Source: Hyalella azteca (lineage: Eukaryota; Arthropoda; Malacostraca; Amphipoda; Hyalellidae). From it: 64,000 nt of DNA. The DNA lies in assembly GCF_000764305.2 (NCBI RefSeq), contig NW_025947153.1, positions 140,432 to 204,431 of the forward strand, in the 5' to 3' direction. The notes beneath the pieces were generated by a model, which did no database searches, was not told the DNA's origin, and saw nothing but the letters and a program-made list of their open reading frames with translations. Positions 41,998 to 51,539 of this stretch are shown here, piece by piece (position 1 is the first letter of the stretch; the number at the start of each line of letters is the position of its first letter). A program made the position numbers and the translations under genes.

Positions 41998-42265
41998 CTT
42001 CGCACGCAGCAGAAGAGGCATCTAGCAGGTCTGCAACAGAGGGCAGGTGGTCTCCTGGGGCTGCAAGTCTCGCCATGGTCTCGAGCAGACCACTGCCAGG
42101 GGCTGCAAGTCTCGCCATGGTCTCGAGCAGACCACTGCCAGGGGCTGCCTGCAAGTCTCGCCAAGACCTCGAGCAGACCACTCGAGACCACCAGACTTAG
42201 GTCTGGCCACTCGAAGCGCACGCTCAGTGCGAACACAGTCAACAGGGACAGCCGCTCGCCAAGTT
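41998..42265 (-). CDS. HERC1: HERC1 exon: LTVFALSVRFEWPDLSLVVS, copy 1, frameshifted
   Basis: Starts ELGERLSLLTVFALSVRFEW, matching human LLLVTVFALSVHYQPVDVSL, then runs into a 42-bp coding repeat (GLLETMARLAAPGS). This copy has three repeat units and a 4-bp insertion (an extra ctgc near 42148-42151) that breaks the frame; the copy at 54158-54379 has two units and is intact. Net +46 bp. It is either a null allele, an assembly error in the repeat, or rescued by alternative splicing at the CAGGCAG site. Confidence 0.88.
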
Positions 42266-42889
42266 CTGAAAAATAATAAATATTATTATTAGTACGGCAT
42301 TAAAATTTTAATAAATAAATAGTAATGGGTTCGTTAGCATTTTATTGAATAAATTGTAACCGTATCGTTGAATTCTGCAAATAAATAAATATTAAAATAT
42401 TATTATTAGTCCCGGCATTCAAATTTTACGAAATAAATAGTAATAGGTTCATTAAAATTTTAATGAATAAATTGTAACTGTAACGTTGACATTCCACTAA
42501 TAAACAATACTTCTGTCAAGCACATATTATTAAATATATAGACAAAATTAATGCTAGTTGCAATAATGCTAATAATAATTAATGTGTTCAATTATCACAA
42601 TATATTATTTCGAATAGGTGAAATCAATTATTGAAATACGATCTCCCAGCAACAACGACGAACCTTTTTGATGTTGTTGCTGCAGCAGTCATTTATCAAT
42701 TATGATAATTGATTTTTTTAAATAGGTAGCATCAATTATGTAAATACGATCTCCCAGCAACAACGACGAACCTTTTTGATGTCGTTGCTGCAGCACTCAT
42801 TTATCAATTATCAGAAGTAAAGTAATTATTTAAAATAGGTACCGTAGTATCAAATATGTAAACACAAGCTACCATAAAGAACGACGTAC
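42266..42889 (-). other. Intron with two duplicated blocks
   Basis: (a) taataaataaatagtaatgg-type block twice at 42275-42480; (b) acgatctcccagcaacaacg, acgaacctttttgatgttgt twice at 42630-42800. Block (b) resembles the downstream exon's end and donor (acgtacctttttgatgttgt), so it is another splice-junction copy. Confidence 0.8.
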
Positions 42890-43048
42890 CTTTTTGATGT
42901 TGTTGCTGCAGCAGGGACCTGACGAGGTGCTGGTAGATGTCGTGTACACAGCGTCTGATGGCTCGCTGTGTCACGACGCTGCTGCACTCCACCCCCTCCA
43001 GGTAGTGGCTCACGGCCCACGACCACCACCCGGCACCACCACCACCTC
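42890..43048 (-). CDS. HERC1: HERC1 exon: WAVSHYLEGVECSSVVTQRA, copy 1
   Basis: Encodes GGGGAGWWSWAVSHYLEGVE and CVHDIYQHLVRSLLQQQHQK, equivalent to human LHHYQDGIRAAKRNIQIEIQVAVHKIYQQL. Donor GTACGT, acceptor AG at 43049-43050. Phase 1 at both ends. Confidence 0.92.
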
Positions 43049-43208
43049 CTGCGAAGGTGTACAATTATTATTATTATTATAAACACGACCAGCACCCGCT
43101 ACCACCACCACCGCCTGCGAAGGTGTACAATTATTATTATCATTATTATAAACACGACCACCACCCGCTACCACCACCACCTCCTGCGAAGGTGTACAAT
43201 TATTATTA
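43025..43208. repeat. ~73-bp tandem copies of exon start plus acceptor (copy-1-specific)
   Basis: cctgcgaaggtgtacaatta plus a Gly-codon tract (caccaccacc) and aaacacgaccaccacccgct recur three times. The homologous locus at 55050 has only one, so this expansion is allele- or copy-specific. Confidence 0.92.
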
Positions 43209-43695
43209 TTATTATATCAAATTATTAAAAATGCGCAAAATTGTTAAAATATATTTTATGGACAGACCTACATTAGCTAGATTTTTTTTATGTAATATTG
43301 ACCTATAAAAAGTGATACCGTAACATGACAGCACCTATCATCATTTTTAGTAATATACATACGGGCTCAACACCCTATACAGCAAAACAATATCATTCAT
43401 AAAATATTTCTCTGGTACTAACTAAGATCGACGGTGGGTATTGTTAATAAATATTCATGGGATCCTGACAATAACTTTATAGTTGACTAGACCAATGTTT
43501 ACTTATTCGGGTTTGAGAAAGCATCAGATTTTAGAATAAGAATGGTTTGTATGAGCCTTGCCAATTGAAATAAGACTGGTTTGTAAGAGCCCTAACGATT
43601 AAAATTAAACTTTAATGAAAAGTGTATGAATATTCTCACCAGCTACACATGAGTGTATGTATATTCTCACCAGCTACACAGGAGTGTATGAATAA
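43209..43695 (-). other. Intron / copy boundary
   Basis: Short duplications (ctcaccagctacacaggagtgtatga). Sequence from 43696 is an exon fragment that is truncated relative to 55409-55876. Confidence 0.6.
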
Positions 43696-43765
43696 TGAAG
43701 GACTGAGAAGACTTGCCATCGGATGTGAGCAGCGCCAGCATCAACTGCATCGCTTCCAGTCGTGA
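43696..43765 (-). CDS. HERC1: HERC1 exon fragment: SRLEAMQLMLALLTSDGKSS, copy 1 (truncated)
   Basis: Same start as the exon at 55409-55876 but sequence identity stops after SQSFI, where unrelated intron-like sequence begins. Acceptor AG at 43766-43767 intact. Confidence 0.8.
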
Positions 43766-44112
43766 CTGTAGTTGCCAAACACAGTCGAATGAAAGGATTA
43801 AAACAGGATTAGAAGTGTCTCCAAGTAATGACTTTAATTGATATACTCTTTTTAGGATTAGGATAAAGACTGACTAGTTTATAAAATTATAGGCAAGCTT
43901 CAAGGGCAGAATTCTTCATGATAATGTTCTCTACCATGCTACAAAATCCCACCTTTCAGTTATCGTTTGCTCGGTGCTGGAATGAAAAATTCAACCTCAC
44001 CTAAATTTATCAGTTAGGGTTTAAGGAACGTTTAATTTATCAGGTAGGGTTTAAGGAACGTTTATTTTTCATACAAGAATTTAACCGAAATAAAACATCT
44101 ATCACAACTCAC

Positions 44113-44300
44113 CATCGCTTTAGAATGTTGCAGCAGAGCAAGGGCGTTCACAATAGCCATCAACGATGCAGATCCAGGGACTACATATTCCTGATCAGGG
44201 TCTGATGTAGCCATCAACGATGCAGATCCAGGGACTACATATTCCTGATCAGGGTCTGATGAGGCCGGGACACTCAGCTTCTCGAGGACGTGGTCGCGGT
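44113..44300 (-). CDS. HERC1: HERC1 exon: VVPGSASLMAIVNALALLQH, copy 1, with 54-bp duplication
   Basis: Donor GTGAGT after HSKAM as in 56233-56493. It carries an in-frame 54-bp tandem duplication (44154-44207 and 44208-44261: 18 codons, DPDQEYVVPGSASLMA repeated) and one extra codon (ALALLQH against ALALQH). Upstream of about 44300 the sequence departs from the other copy and fuses to 5-phosphatase-like sequence, so the 5' border is lost. Confidence 0.82.
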
Positions 44301-44337
44301 TGGCGACAAGGTCACCCAGCTGGTTCAGGGGACTGGG

Positions 44338-44383
44338 TTCAGGTCACCCAGCCAGAACACGCAGTCGAAGCGCTTCGTCGCGT
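44338..44383 (-). CDS. Inositol polyphosphate 5-phosphatase-like exon fragment (RFDCVFWLGDLN)
   Basis: After acceptor AG at 44384-44385 the frame reads DATKRFDCVFWLGDLN. The (V/F)FW(F/L)GD(L/F)N motif is the hallmark of the 5-phosphatase catalytic domain (INPP5E-like: TRFDEVFWFGDFN). An in-frame stop soon follows and the sequence runs into HERC1 (repeated ctgggtgacct at the joint). I read this as a chimeric join, not a real fusion gene. Confidence 0.75.
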
Positions 44384-44789
44384 CTGAAATGCATCACATC
44401 AACATTTACTGAGCCTACAATGCATTAAATAAGCTCTCAATGAACCTGCAATGCTTTGAGTGCTCACAATGAGCCTACAGTGCATTAAATAAACACTTAA
44501 GGTGCGAGTTGATGCACAAGAATTTCGTACCTGTAACACATACAATTTTTCCAAATCATCTCAGTTAAATTTTCATCAAAATACTTAAACTGTCATGTAA
44601 ACGCTTTACTTCACAGGGTTAATTCATTGTACAAATAGATTTGCAAATTTAATATGATTTTCAAAAAAGTAAGATAACTAAAATAAATGTTATTGGATGG
44701 GTAATTATTGTACATTATCGAGTCGATAAGTTCATTTTTTAGGCGCTAGACATTATATAAATGAGTTATAATAATTGAACAAAACTCAC
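44384..44789 (-). other. Intron-like, nothing recognised
   Basis: Two short repeats of gcctacaatgcattaaataa near 44413-44490; otherwise AT-rich. Confidence 0.5.
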
Positions 44790-44865
44790 CAAAAAACTGG
44801 AAAACAATGGCGGTGGCTCCTTTTGTTTTAAAATATGTGCCTGGACGCAAGCTGTGGTAGCCTTC
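44790..44865 (-). CDS. Inositol polyphosphate 5-phosphatase-like exon (FKTKGATAIVFQFFG)
   Basis: Encodes GYHSLRPGTYFKTKGATAIV and FQFFG, matching the KTKGALGISFTFFGTSF segment of INPP5E-type 5-phosphatases, which lies N-terminal to the FW(F/L)GD motif. Consensus donor GTGAGT; acceptor AG at 44866-44867. The exons between this and 44383 are absent, as is the N-terminus. Confidence 0.72.
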
Positions 44866-45334
44866 CTAAGGAGCTGTGGAACCATCAAAACGGATTAATA
44901 ACATAAACCTAGTATAAAGAATCACTTAACTTTATGCCGCTACAAAACAATCCAACATACTGGATCATAATCATACTACTTCGGAAATAAGTAAAATCAG
45001 CTTTATGAAACTCTTTGTCAGTCAGTCTAGAGTTGCGCCTTTTTTTTTTTGAGCCTTTTTAAAGGCTCAACAAGAGTGAGCCTTTTCAATATCCCATAGA
45101 AGATTCACATATATAAGAAACATTAATCATACGCATTTATAAAGGCAACTACAAACAATGATAAATCTCACCCTGCAATTGCCTATCTCACCCAAGTATG
45201 TTGCACGGTATTGACTAAAGGAGAGGAAAAAGGGTTCAGAAGTTCTAACAATGCAAAGTGCAAAAAATGGGGAGGTCAATATAACAAAACTGAACAATAA
45301 CAATACTGAACAATAACTGAAGGCATTTCTTACC

Positions 45335-45417
45335 GAGACGCAGAGGCAGACAAGGGCCTCTGTGGCCTCGAGACGTCGCAGGAGGAGGAGGAGGAGGAGG
45401 AGGATGGGGCGTCGCAT
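45335..45417 (-). CDS. Possible small exon with (GGA)n-encoded tract
   Basis: Ends at a perfect donor (GTAAGA). Contains a (GGA/TCC)n microsatellite at 45377-45405. Reading frame unresolved: one gives a Leu run, another a Pro run followed by ATSRGHRGPCLPLRLG. No acceptor seen. It might be an upstream exon of the 5-phosphatase fragment. Confidence 0.3.
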
Positions 45418-45473
45418 TTAAAAACAATTTGAGAAAAGTTTTAAAAAAACTTGTTGACAAGTTTAAAAAAAAA

Positions 45474-45527
45474 TTTATTGAAAACTTGTAAAACAATTCA
45501 TTGAGAAAAATTTTAAAATAATTTATT
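45474..45527 (-). terminator. Poly-A signals of the coiled-coil/C2H2 gene
   Basis: Two AATAAA hexamers on the minus strand (45522-45527 and 45474-45479), 20 and 68 bases after the stop codon at 45547. Confidence 0.6.
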
Positions 45528-45546
45528 GACAAAAGTTTTTCAAGTT

Positions 45547-45960
45547 TTACCCATGTTTCTTTTTTTGGTGTCTGGCTAAACCCTTTTTTGTGTAATATTT
45601 GAGATTACAATGCTCGCATTCAAAGAATTCGCCTTCTTTGAGCGTGTCCGCGTGGCCACGGGGTGATAGCCGTCGGGCTTCAGCCACGGGGACCGCCAGA
45701 CCGTGGGCCGCCCCCTCCTCCGCCCCCTCCTCCTCCGTCTCCTGGCCCTCCCCCTCCGTGTGGCCACGGGGTAACCGTCGGGCTTCAGCTACGGGGACCG
45801 CCAGACCGTGGACCGCCAGACCGTGGGCCGCCCCCTCCTCCTCCGTCTCTTGGTCCTCCTCCTCCGTCTCTTCGCCGGCCTGCTCCAGGCCATCCTCCTC
45901 CGGGGGGAACAGCCGGATCTTAGGAATCACTGGAGGTGGGAAGGACCTCTGGATGCGGTC
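45547..45960 (-). CDS. Terminal exon of a coiled-coil protein with C-terminal C2H2 zinc finger
   Basis: Encodes DRIQRSFPPPVIPKIRLFPP, two long Glu/Ala-rich repeats (EETEEEDQETEEEGAAHGLA with AVPVAEARRL) and, at the very end, FFECEHCNLKYYTKKGLARH followed by QKKKHG and stop TAA. C-x2-C-x12-H-x4-H is a C2H2 finger. The repeats are a coding minisatellite (about 100 bp unit). I do not recognise the protein. Acceptor AG at 45961-45962. Confidence 0.8.
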   Translation of the reverse strand, partial: DRIQRSFPPPVIPKIRLFPPEEDGLEQAGEETEEEDQETEEEGAAHGLAVHGLAVPVAEARRLPRGHTEGEGQETEEEGAEEGAAHGLAVPVAEARRLSPRGHADTLKEGEFFECEHCNLKYYTKKGLARHQKKKHG

Positions 45961-46303
45961 CTGGGGAGTGGGGGGTGAGGATTGAGAGGGGGGTGGGGAG
46001 TGCGGAAGTTATGGATGCTAACAATAACACAGGGCGGTAAGAACAGCAATCATAAGTTGATATAAGCAACAGAAAAGGGGCGCACGAAAGGCCTAGGTAC
46101 CTATTTCTCCAGTACAGAACAGGGAAAACATCAGGCCACTGAAATAACATCAATTAAAATAAATAAAAAAGAAAATAAATGCATAAATGCTATAAATATT
46201 ACGGCTACCATTACTATCAAGATACATTAGTCGTCTATTTGTTCCTAAAGCCCAAATAAAGAAAGCATTAATGGCAAGATAATGATGCATTGACATAACT
46301 TAC

Positions 46304-46429
46304 AGCTTCTTCCTTAAGGAGAGTGTCTTGCTCGTTGCTAGCAGCGGCGTTGCGTTGCTCTCGCAGCCTGTGCTGCGTGATCTGATGGGACCGTCTCTCT
46401 TGCTCCAACAAGGATTTAGATTCCCTCGC
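46304..46429 (-). CDS. Coiled-coil exon (same gene)
   Basis: 42 codons, ARESKSLLEQERRSHQITQH and RLREQRNAAASNEQDTLLKE, a charged heptad-like helix. Phase 0 both ends; donor GTAAGT, acceptor AG at 46430-46431. Confidence 0.8.
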
Positions 46430-46801
46430 CTGCAAGGCACCAAAGAAGCATTTCTCGTCAATTAGTGTAAAAACTTACTATTGTGCACTACTCAAAATCG
46501 GTCACAAACTAACTAAAGCAATTCATTGCTACATCACGGCATTTAACTTCCCATTTTAATATTCATATTCATAATAATACGGCGGATACTCCATAATTGA
46601 AGAAAAACCCCACCAACGGTTGCGCGCACGCACATGAAATCAAAAATCAAAAGCACGAATTTACACAATTCAATTCTAGAAGCCACGAGAATACCTCAAC
46701 AGTTCAGCTCACCGCTGAACTGAATGGTATATGGACAGTGTACCATATTCTAAATGTTCTTTTGCTACATCAAGAAGGACGGTTGCTACGTTAATTATTA
46801 C

Positions 46802-46927
46802 CTCTTTCGCCATGACTTCGAGATCATGCTCGAATAGCTCCCGCAGCCGCTGGTAATACGTAATGTTTTCTTCCATCCTACGGCGTTCAGCAGCGCCGCT
46901 GTCAATGCGCGTTTGTGCCTCGACAAT
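46802..46927 (-). CDS. Coiled-coil exon (same gene)
   Basis: 42 codons, IVEAQTRIDSGAAERRRMEE and NITYYQRLRELFEHDLEVMA. Phase 0; donor GTAATA, acceptor AG at 46928-46929. Same length as the next exon (126 nt), suggesting duplicated coiled-coil exons. Confidence 0.8.
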
Positions 46928-47062
46928 CTGTTCACCAGGGAGGATACAAATAACACCACTGCATTTGTAAAGATCAGGTAGCTAATGCCTGATCAGAAGT
47001 TGACGAAATACACAGAGGTTAGGGGGCATGCTTAGTTGAAATACGGCAATTCAGTTTTAGTG

Positions 47063-47273
47063 TACTGTTAGAAAAATTACCGTTAACGGTATTACCGCGT
47101 ATTTACCGGCGTTTCAGTGGCCGGTAGGCACGTGAAAAGAAACACCGTGTCGCCTTTTTTATTCTAATTCAACACTAGAAATCCGTAAAACATCTGATAA
47201 AAACGGCGAAACTGTTTATTTTAACGGGGCGACCGGCCACTAGAATGCCAGTGGGACCGTTTTTTCTAAGTGT
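47063..47273. mobile_element. Foldback MITE family R3
   Basis: From tactgttagaaaaattaccg to gggaccgttttttctaagtg. Arms pair over about 60 bp (accggcgtttcagtggccgg near the left, ccggccactagaatgccagt near the right). No ORF. Related copies at 34246 and 52810. Confidence 0.88.
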
Positions 47274-47487
47274 GTTTTCGGTTACATGGCTAGTGATGAA
47301 CTGAACATGAATAAAATTTATCTAGCCAGGTTGACAAAAATTGAACCTATTTCTTTGGTGTAGTAAATCAAGAAGTAAGGACAGTTACTACACCCTTCCA
47401 CCCACAACATAATCTTTATAGGACACAATATATTCATTCAATTAACCAGAATTTCGAGCGCCTATGAGAGCCTAAGTCTCAACCAAC

Positions 47488-47843
47488 CTTCTCCTTGAGT
47501 CGGGCTTCAACCGCTCTTGCTGTCTCCTCCTTGCCACTCATCGCGCACAGGACTTCCTTGATCTGTTGCTGCAGCTGCTGCGTCTGAAGCTCTGCTTCAG
47601 TTATGCGGCGCTGCTGAGCTTCACCTGAAGCTCGTGCTTCAGTGAGCTCGCACTGCAGCTTCAAGATCTCGGTCTCCGCTGCAGCTCTTGCCTCAGTCAT
47701 CTCACGCTGAATATCAGCAAGCTGACATTCAGCTTTCTCTGCGCGAGAATGTGCCATGGAGAGATCATGATCCTTGCGCTGGATAGCAGCTGCGGCGTGG
47801 TCTAGATCAGAGTTTACAAATTCATGATCTTTTAAATGAATTG
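47488..47843 (-). CDS. Coiled-coil exon (same gene)
   Basis: 118 codons, starting IHLKDHEFVNSDLDHAAAAI and running through MAHSRAEKAECQLADIQREM, TEARAAAETEILKLQCELTE and LQTQQLQQQIKEVLCAMSGK to RLKEK. Continuous heptads. Donor GTTGGT, phase 0. The acceptor may be at 47844 or at 47802 (both phase 1). Upstream exons were not found before 49.1 kb. Confidence 0.78.
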
Positions 47844-47849
47844 CTGGAC

Positions 47850-49090
47850 ATGGTCAGCAGTAACTGCCAGCGAACGGTGGAAAATCGCTCACTACTTATC
47901 ATAGATTATATCAGTTACCTTGGACTCATGACAGCATGGTTCAGATAGCGGTCTGCTGCTGGTATAACTTGAATTGTAGTTCGAAAGTTTAGTCACTCAT
48001 TTGAAAAGATAAGTGTTTACTGTGACCACACCCAGGGTTTTTCGCGGTAAATTTCACAATAAAACGGCACAAGGCTCACTACGAGTGTCGAGGGATCATT
48101 TTTCGAGCCTTGTTAGTTCGCCCTTGTCGTCTCTAATCCCAAAGTTGTAAGTAGTTGCAAAGCTACACGAGCACTACTTGTCAGGCCGCATCGCCAATCC
48201 ATACCATACCATGACATTATCTTTTCAGTTCTAGTCACTCAAGAACTCTTCTCTGCTACAATTTATTTAACAGAAAACGCGGGCAGCCCACCGAATTCAG
48301 ACGGCATTCAAAACTTGCAAAATGCTTTCATCCCAGAGTTCAGACTCGACTCTGCAGGACAAAGAAAGCCTCTTAATTTATCGTAGAACATTTTTGTACT
48401 TCAATAGTGAACTTGCTCATATTTCAGCCGCTGTTAACCCTTTCCCGCCTTACACGAGTAAGCGGTGCATTATTGTCGCAAACCTACTTCCCATAAAGGA
48501 TACCGTACGTTCTAGTGAGCGCAAAATGACTTGCACTGATGGTTGCCGCCACGTACAACTTTCAATTATACTCTGTTGCGTACAAACGTCCTCAGGTTGA
48601 TAAACTTAATTGCTAACGTAACATTTCTTTTGAACATGTTCCCGGAGGGTCAACAAGGCTGCTTGAAGCAACCGTAGCAATTGCTGAATTGCAGCAGCTC
48701 GTATAAGATTAAACTGATGAATGAAGCAAGGAAACGCGTATGAAAATGTATTTAAAATATAGTCCTATATGCACATCTGTTTACACCGTTGGCAAATTCC
48801 AACGAGACTAATCACAACAAATTCACAGCGAAGAAGCAGCAATGAAGGATCTATATTAATCTTGTTACCGTTTATTTCTAGCGCGTTAAAAATCACTGCT
48901 ATCAACGTAAGCGGAGATAGCTGTCGTATAAATAAAGTATCGCAATATAAATTATTTAAAAATTTTGTTAAATCCAAGGCAATATGCAGTGGAGCGCTAA
49001 AAATGTGTAAAATGAAAATTGGTCACGGCCAAATCAACATAAAATCGCTTAAAATATATTTTCGGCACAATTAAAAAAGAAAGAGCACAA
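47850..49090. other. No gene recognised
   Basis: Less AT-rich than HERC1 introns. A plus ORF of 92 codons (48322-48600) has no recognisable motif. May hold the 5' part of the coiled-coil gene, but I cannot define an exon. Confidence 0.4.
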
Positions 49091-49101
49091 GGTAGTAAAA
49101 C

Positions 49102-49374
49102 TCAAGGTGATGAAGCAGTTCCTATCTGGGGCAGGATGTAAAAAATCTCTCGTCCTCTGCCCGAGTCTCTGGCCACACAAGCCAGAGCTTCACGCCAGAG
49201 ATCCTCTTCCCCACACGTCCAGGCACACTTGCGTGCAGGGCTCCAGCGCTCCAACGATGTGTTATGACCAACAGAGTTTGGCCCATCGAGGAACTTCGTA
49301 AACGGCACCTTCACGCGGAACTGTTCGCCATTATCGTCGGAGAAGAACAAGGTTAATTTAGCGGTTCTGATCGG
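49102..49374 (-). CDS. Terminal exon of an unrecognised gene
   Basis: 90 codons: PIRTAKLTLFFSDDNGEQFR, VKVPFTKFLDGPNSVGHNTS, CAWTCGEEDLWREALACVAR, ending IGTASSP stop. Good acceptor (AG at 49375-49376). Codon use and composition look like genuine coding, but I do not recognise the family. Confidence 0.6.
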   Translation of the reverse strand, partial: PIRTAKLTLFFSDDNGEQFRVKVPFTKFLDGPNSVGHNTSLERWSPARKCAWTCGEEDLWREALACVARDSGRGREIFYILPQIGTASSP

Positions 49375-49478
49375 CTGCAAAGTGAAGTAAAAACTTGACC
49401 TAATTTCACCATTCCGTGCTCTGTTAATGAGGACTCTCGGTCGTGTGAGGGCAGCTCATGTGAGGGGTTGAGGACTCT

Positions 49479-49479
49479 N
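49479..49479. other. Single-N assembly join
   Basis: Separates the unrecognised terminal exon from another exon-like piece; HERC1 sequence resumes by about 49.65 kb. Confidence 0.95.
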
Positions 49480-49623
49480 CAGGAAAGTTCGCAAGTCGCG
49501 CTCACACGAGAACTCAAGTTCTGGCCGCTCACAGCCGTAGAGGGGCAGTACGAGTGGGTGATGCGCTGGCCACTTGTCCTCGTCCCAAGTTAAGAACTTC
49601 CGTAAGTAGAAAGTATACACGAA
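49480..49623 (-). CDS. Exon-like fragment, unrecognised (YLRKFLTWDEDKWPAHHPLV)
   Basis: After acceptor AG at 49624-49625 the frame is open to the N: FVYTFYLRKFLTWDEDKWPA, HHPLVLPLYGCERPELEFSC, ERDLRTFL. Probably the exon before 49102-49374 in the same unknown gene. Confidence 0.5.
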
Positions 49624-49925
49624 CTGTCGAGGTTAAAAACAATGAGTTATGAGCCAATTCTTCTTTTTAAAATATATTTTAAAAAGATATTTTAAATATA
49701 TATATTTTACGATTCTTCTTTTTTAAATATATTTTAAAGCAAAAGATAAAAATTAATTCTAATAACTGAAAATATCGATCAAAAACCTTTTCATAGAAAA
49801 TATATTTTTCAATACTGGACACAACATCAAGCCAATACCTAAAAATATCGATCAAGAACCTTCTCTCTAAATTTTAAAACATATTCTGTAAGCACCTCTG
49901 GTATATATTTTGGTGCACAACCCAC

Positions 49926-50080
49926 CTGACCCTGAGCACCGAGGGCAGCAGCGACGGCAGCAGCGTCACGACCATCAAGCATCGCCTGACGGAGGCGCAG
50001 GTTGTGGCGTAGGGCGTCGCCCCGACTCATGTGGTACGGGCGCCCCTGCTCCCGCTCCCGCTGCTCCAGGCTGCTGCGAC
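49926..50080 (-). CDS. HERC1: HERC1 exon: RSSLEQREREQGRPYHM, copy 2
   Basis: Same 155-nt exon as 29579-29733 with donor GTGGGT; one synonymous change at its first codon. In this copy it sits next to the post-SPRY exon, skipping about ten intervening exons, so the scaffold jumps here. Confidence 0.88.
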
Positions 50081-50429
50081 CTTCACATACAACGAACTTT
50101 GTATTTTAATAGGAATTTATCTAATACATAATCATTAATTCAGTTCAAATTATACAGAAATTAGCGACCTTCATAAGCAACGAGATTTGTATTTCAATGG
50201 GAATTTATCTAATACATAATCATTAATTCAGTTTAAATTATAGGTACAGAAATTAACACAATTATTCGTACGCGTTTAAATTATAAAGAGGTTCAGTGCA
50301 GAGGAACTTATTTTCACGGGATTGTCATTGATTTGGTTTGAATTTGGAGTATTTTCTTATAGTTGATTGTATTATGGATCAAGCACCGTAGTCTACAAAA
50401 GCTTCCGGATTTGTTTTTTTTTCATGCGA

Positions 50430-50670
50430 GGTGGAAATAATTAATCAATGAGGGCTCAATTTCTCATAATTAGAAAGGATTATTACATCTTTTCATAATC
50501 AGGAACGATTCTGAACAAATTCCTCATAATCAGGAAGGATTGTTTTAAAAATGTTCATAATCTCGCATAATTACGAACAAAGCTTCTCATAATCAGGAAG
50601 GATTATTTAATAAATGTTCACAATCCCGAATAATTACGAACAAATCTTCTCATAATCACGAAGAAATAAG
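50430..50670. repeat. ~45-bp tandem repeat (ctcataatcaggaaggattatt)
   Basis: About six units of ttcataatcaggaaggatta, ttacgaacaaa. Confidence 0.88.
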
Positions 50671-50694
50671 AGACCTGCGGCTCGCAGCGACGGC

Positions 50695-50888
50695 ATGAAG
50701 GAGCGGATGTCGACGCAGCCAGTGTGTCGGATGTCGACGCAGCCCGTGGGATGTCGACGCAGCCCGTGTGTCGGATGTCGACGCAGCGGATGTCGACGCA
50801 GCCCGTGTGTCGGATGTCGACGCAGCGGATGTCGACGCAGCCCGTGTGTCGGATGTCGACGCAGCGGATGTCGACGCAGCCGAGTTAC
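50695..50888. repeat. GC-rich 15/24-bp array (cggatgtcgacgcagcccgtgtgt)
   Basis: Ten or so copies of atgtcgacgcagc with alternating spacers; each has a SalI-like gtcgac palindrome and CpGs. It lies where the scaffold jumps from 30 kb-like to 38 kb-like sequence. Open in frames on both strands but no splice context, so not called coding. Confidence 0.92.
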
Positions 50889-51323
50889 CTGTGACATGAC
50901 GAAAAAGTTGTAATTTTTAGTTATAACCGCACATCTGAACCTGAAAGCGTTTTAAAAAGAAATTTAAACTTTTAAATATCGTCGCACTTATCGCACCACT
51001 GAACCTGCAAATAGGTGCGAAAAAGTTGTAATTTTTTGTTAGAACCACACATCTGAACCTGAAAGCGTTGTAAAAAGAAATGTAAACTTTTAGCCCTCGT
51101 CGCACTTATGAATTTCTATTAAAACTCAACATTTGGACCTGAAAAAATAAGAAGGCACTGTGAGTACATAACTCATTAGTACCTCCTTCTTTGAAAGAGC
51201 TCTAAACAATAACGGCTTTCCCATAAGGGTATCGGAGATACAAAGTGATATCAATAGGTATTACAAGTAGAAGAGATAATAAAGATGCTGAGGATATTAG
51301 AAATGGAACAATAATACGAGTAC

Positions 51324-51530
51324 CTTAATGGAAGTTTGTCCAGGTTTGAGCATGCCGAGCACCATGGCACGACGGCCGCTGGGACCGCCGACCACACACT
51401 GTCCTCCGACCCTCAGGCCGCCGTCCACCCCGCCTATCACGGCAAGGGCGGGCCACACGTCACGGCACAGCTGGTCCAGACACGACCAGTCCTCCGACCC
51501 CGCACGACACTTCTTACCACAGCAATATAG
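51324..51530 (-). CDS. HERC1: HERC1 exon: DVWPALAVIGGVDGGLRVGG, copy 2
   Basis: 207 nt, same protein as 38727-38933 apart from nearly silent changes. Donor GTACTC and acceptor conserved. Confidence 0.9.
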
Positions 51531-51539
51531 CTAATTATT

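Noticed and set aside
42968..43308. Tyr/Ile/Pro repeat ORFs
   Set aside because: Readings of ATT-rich microsatellite plus tandem acceptor copies.
48322..48600. 92-codon plus-strand ORF as a gene
   Set aside because: No motif, no start context or splice sites that I can support.
50634..50913. Coding repeat MSTQPVGCRRSPCVG
   Set aside because: Array open on both strands without splice signals; treated as satellite.
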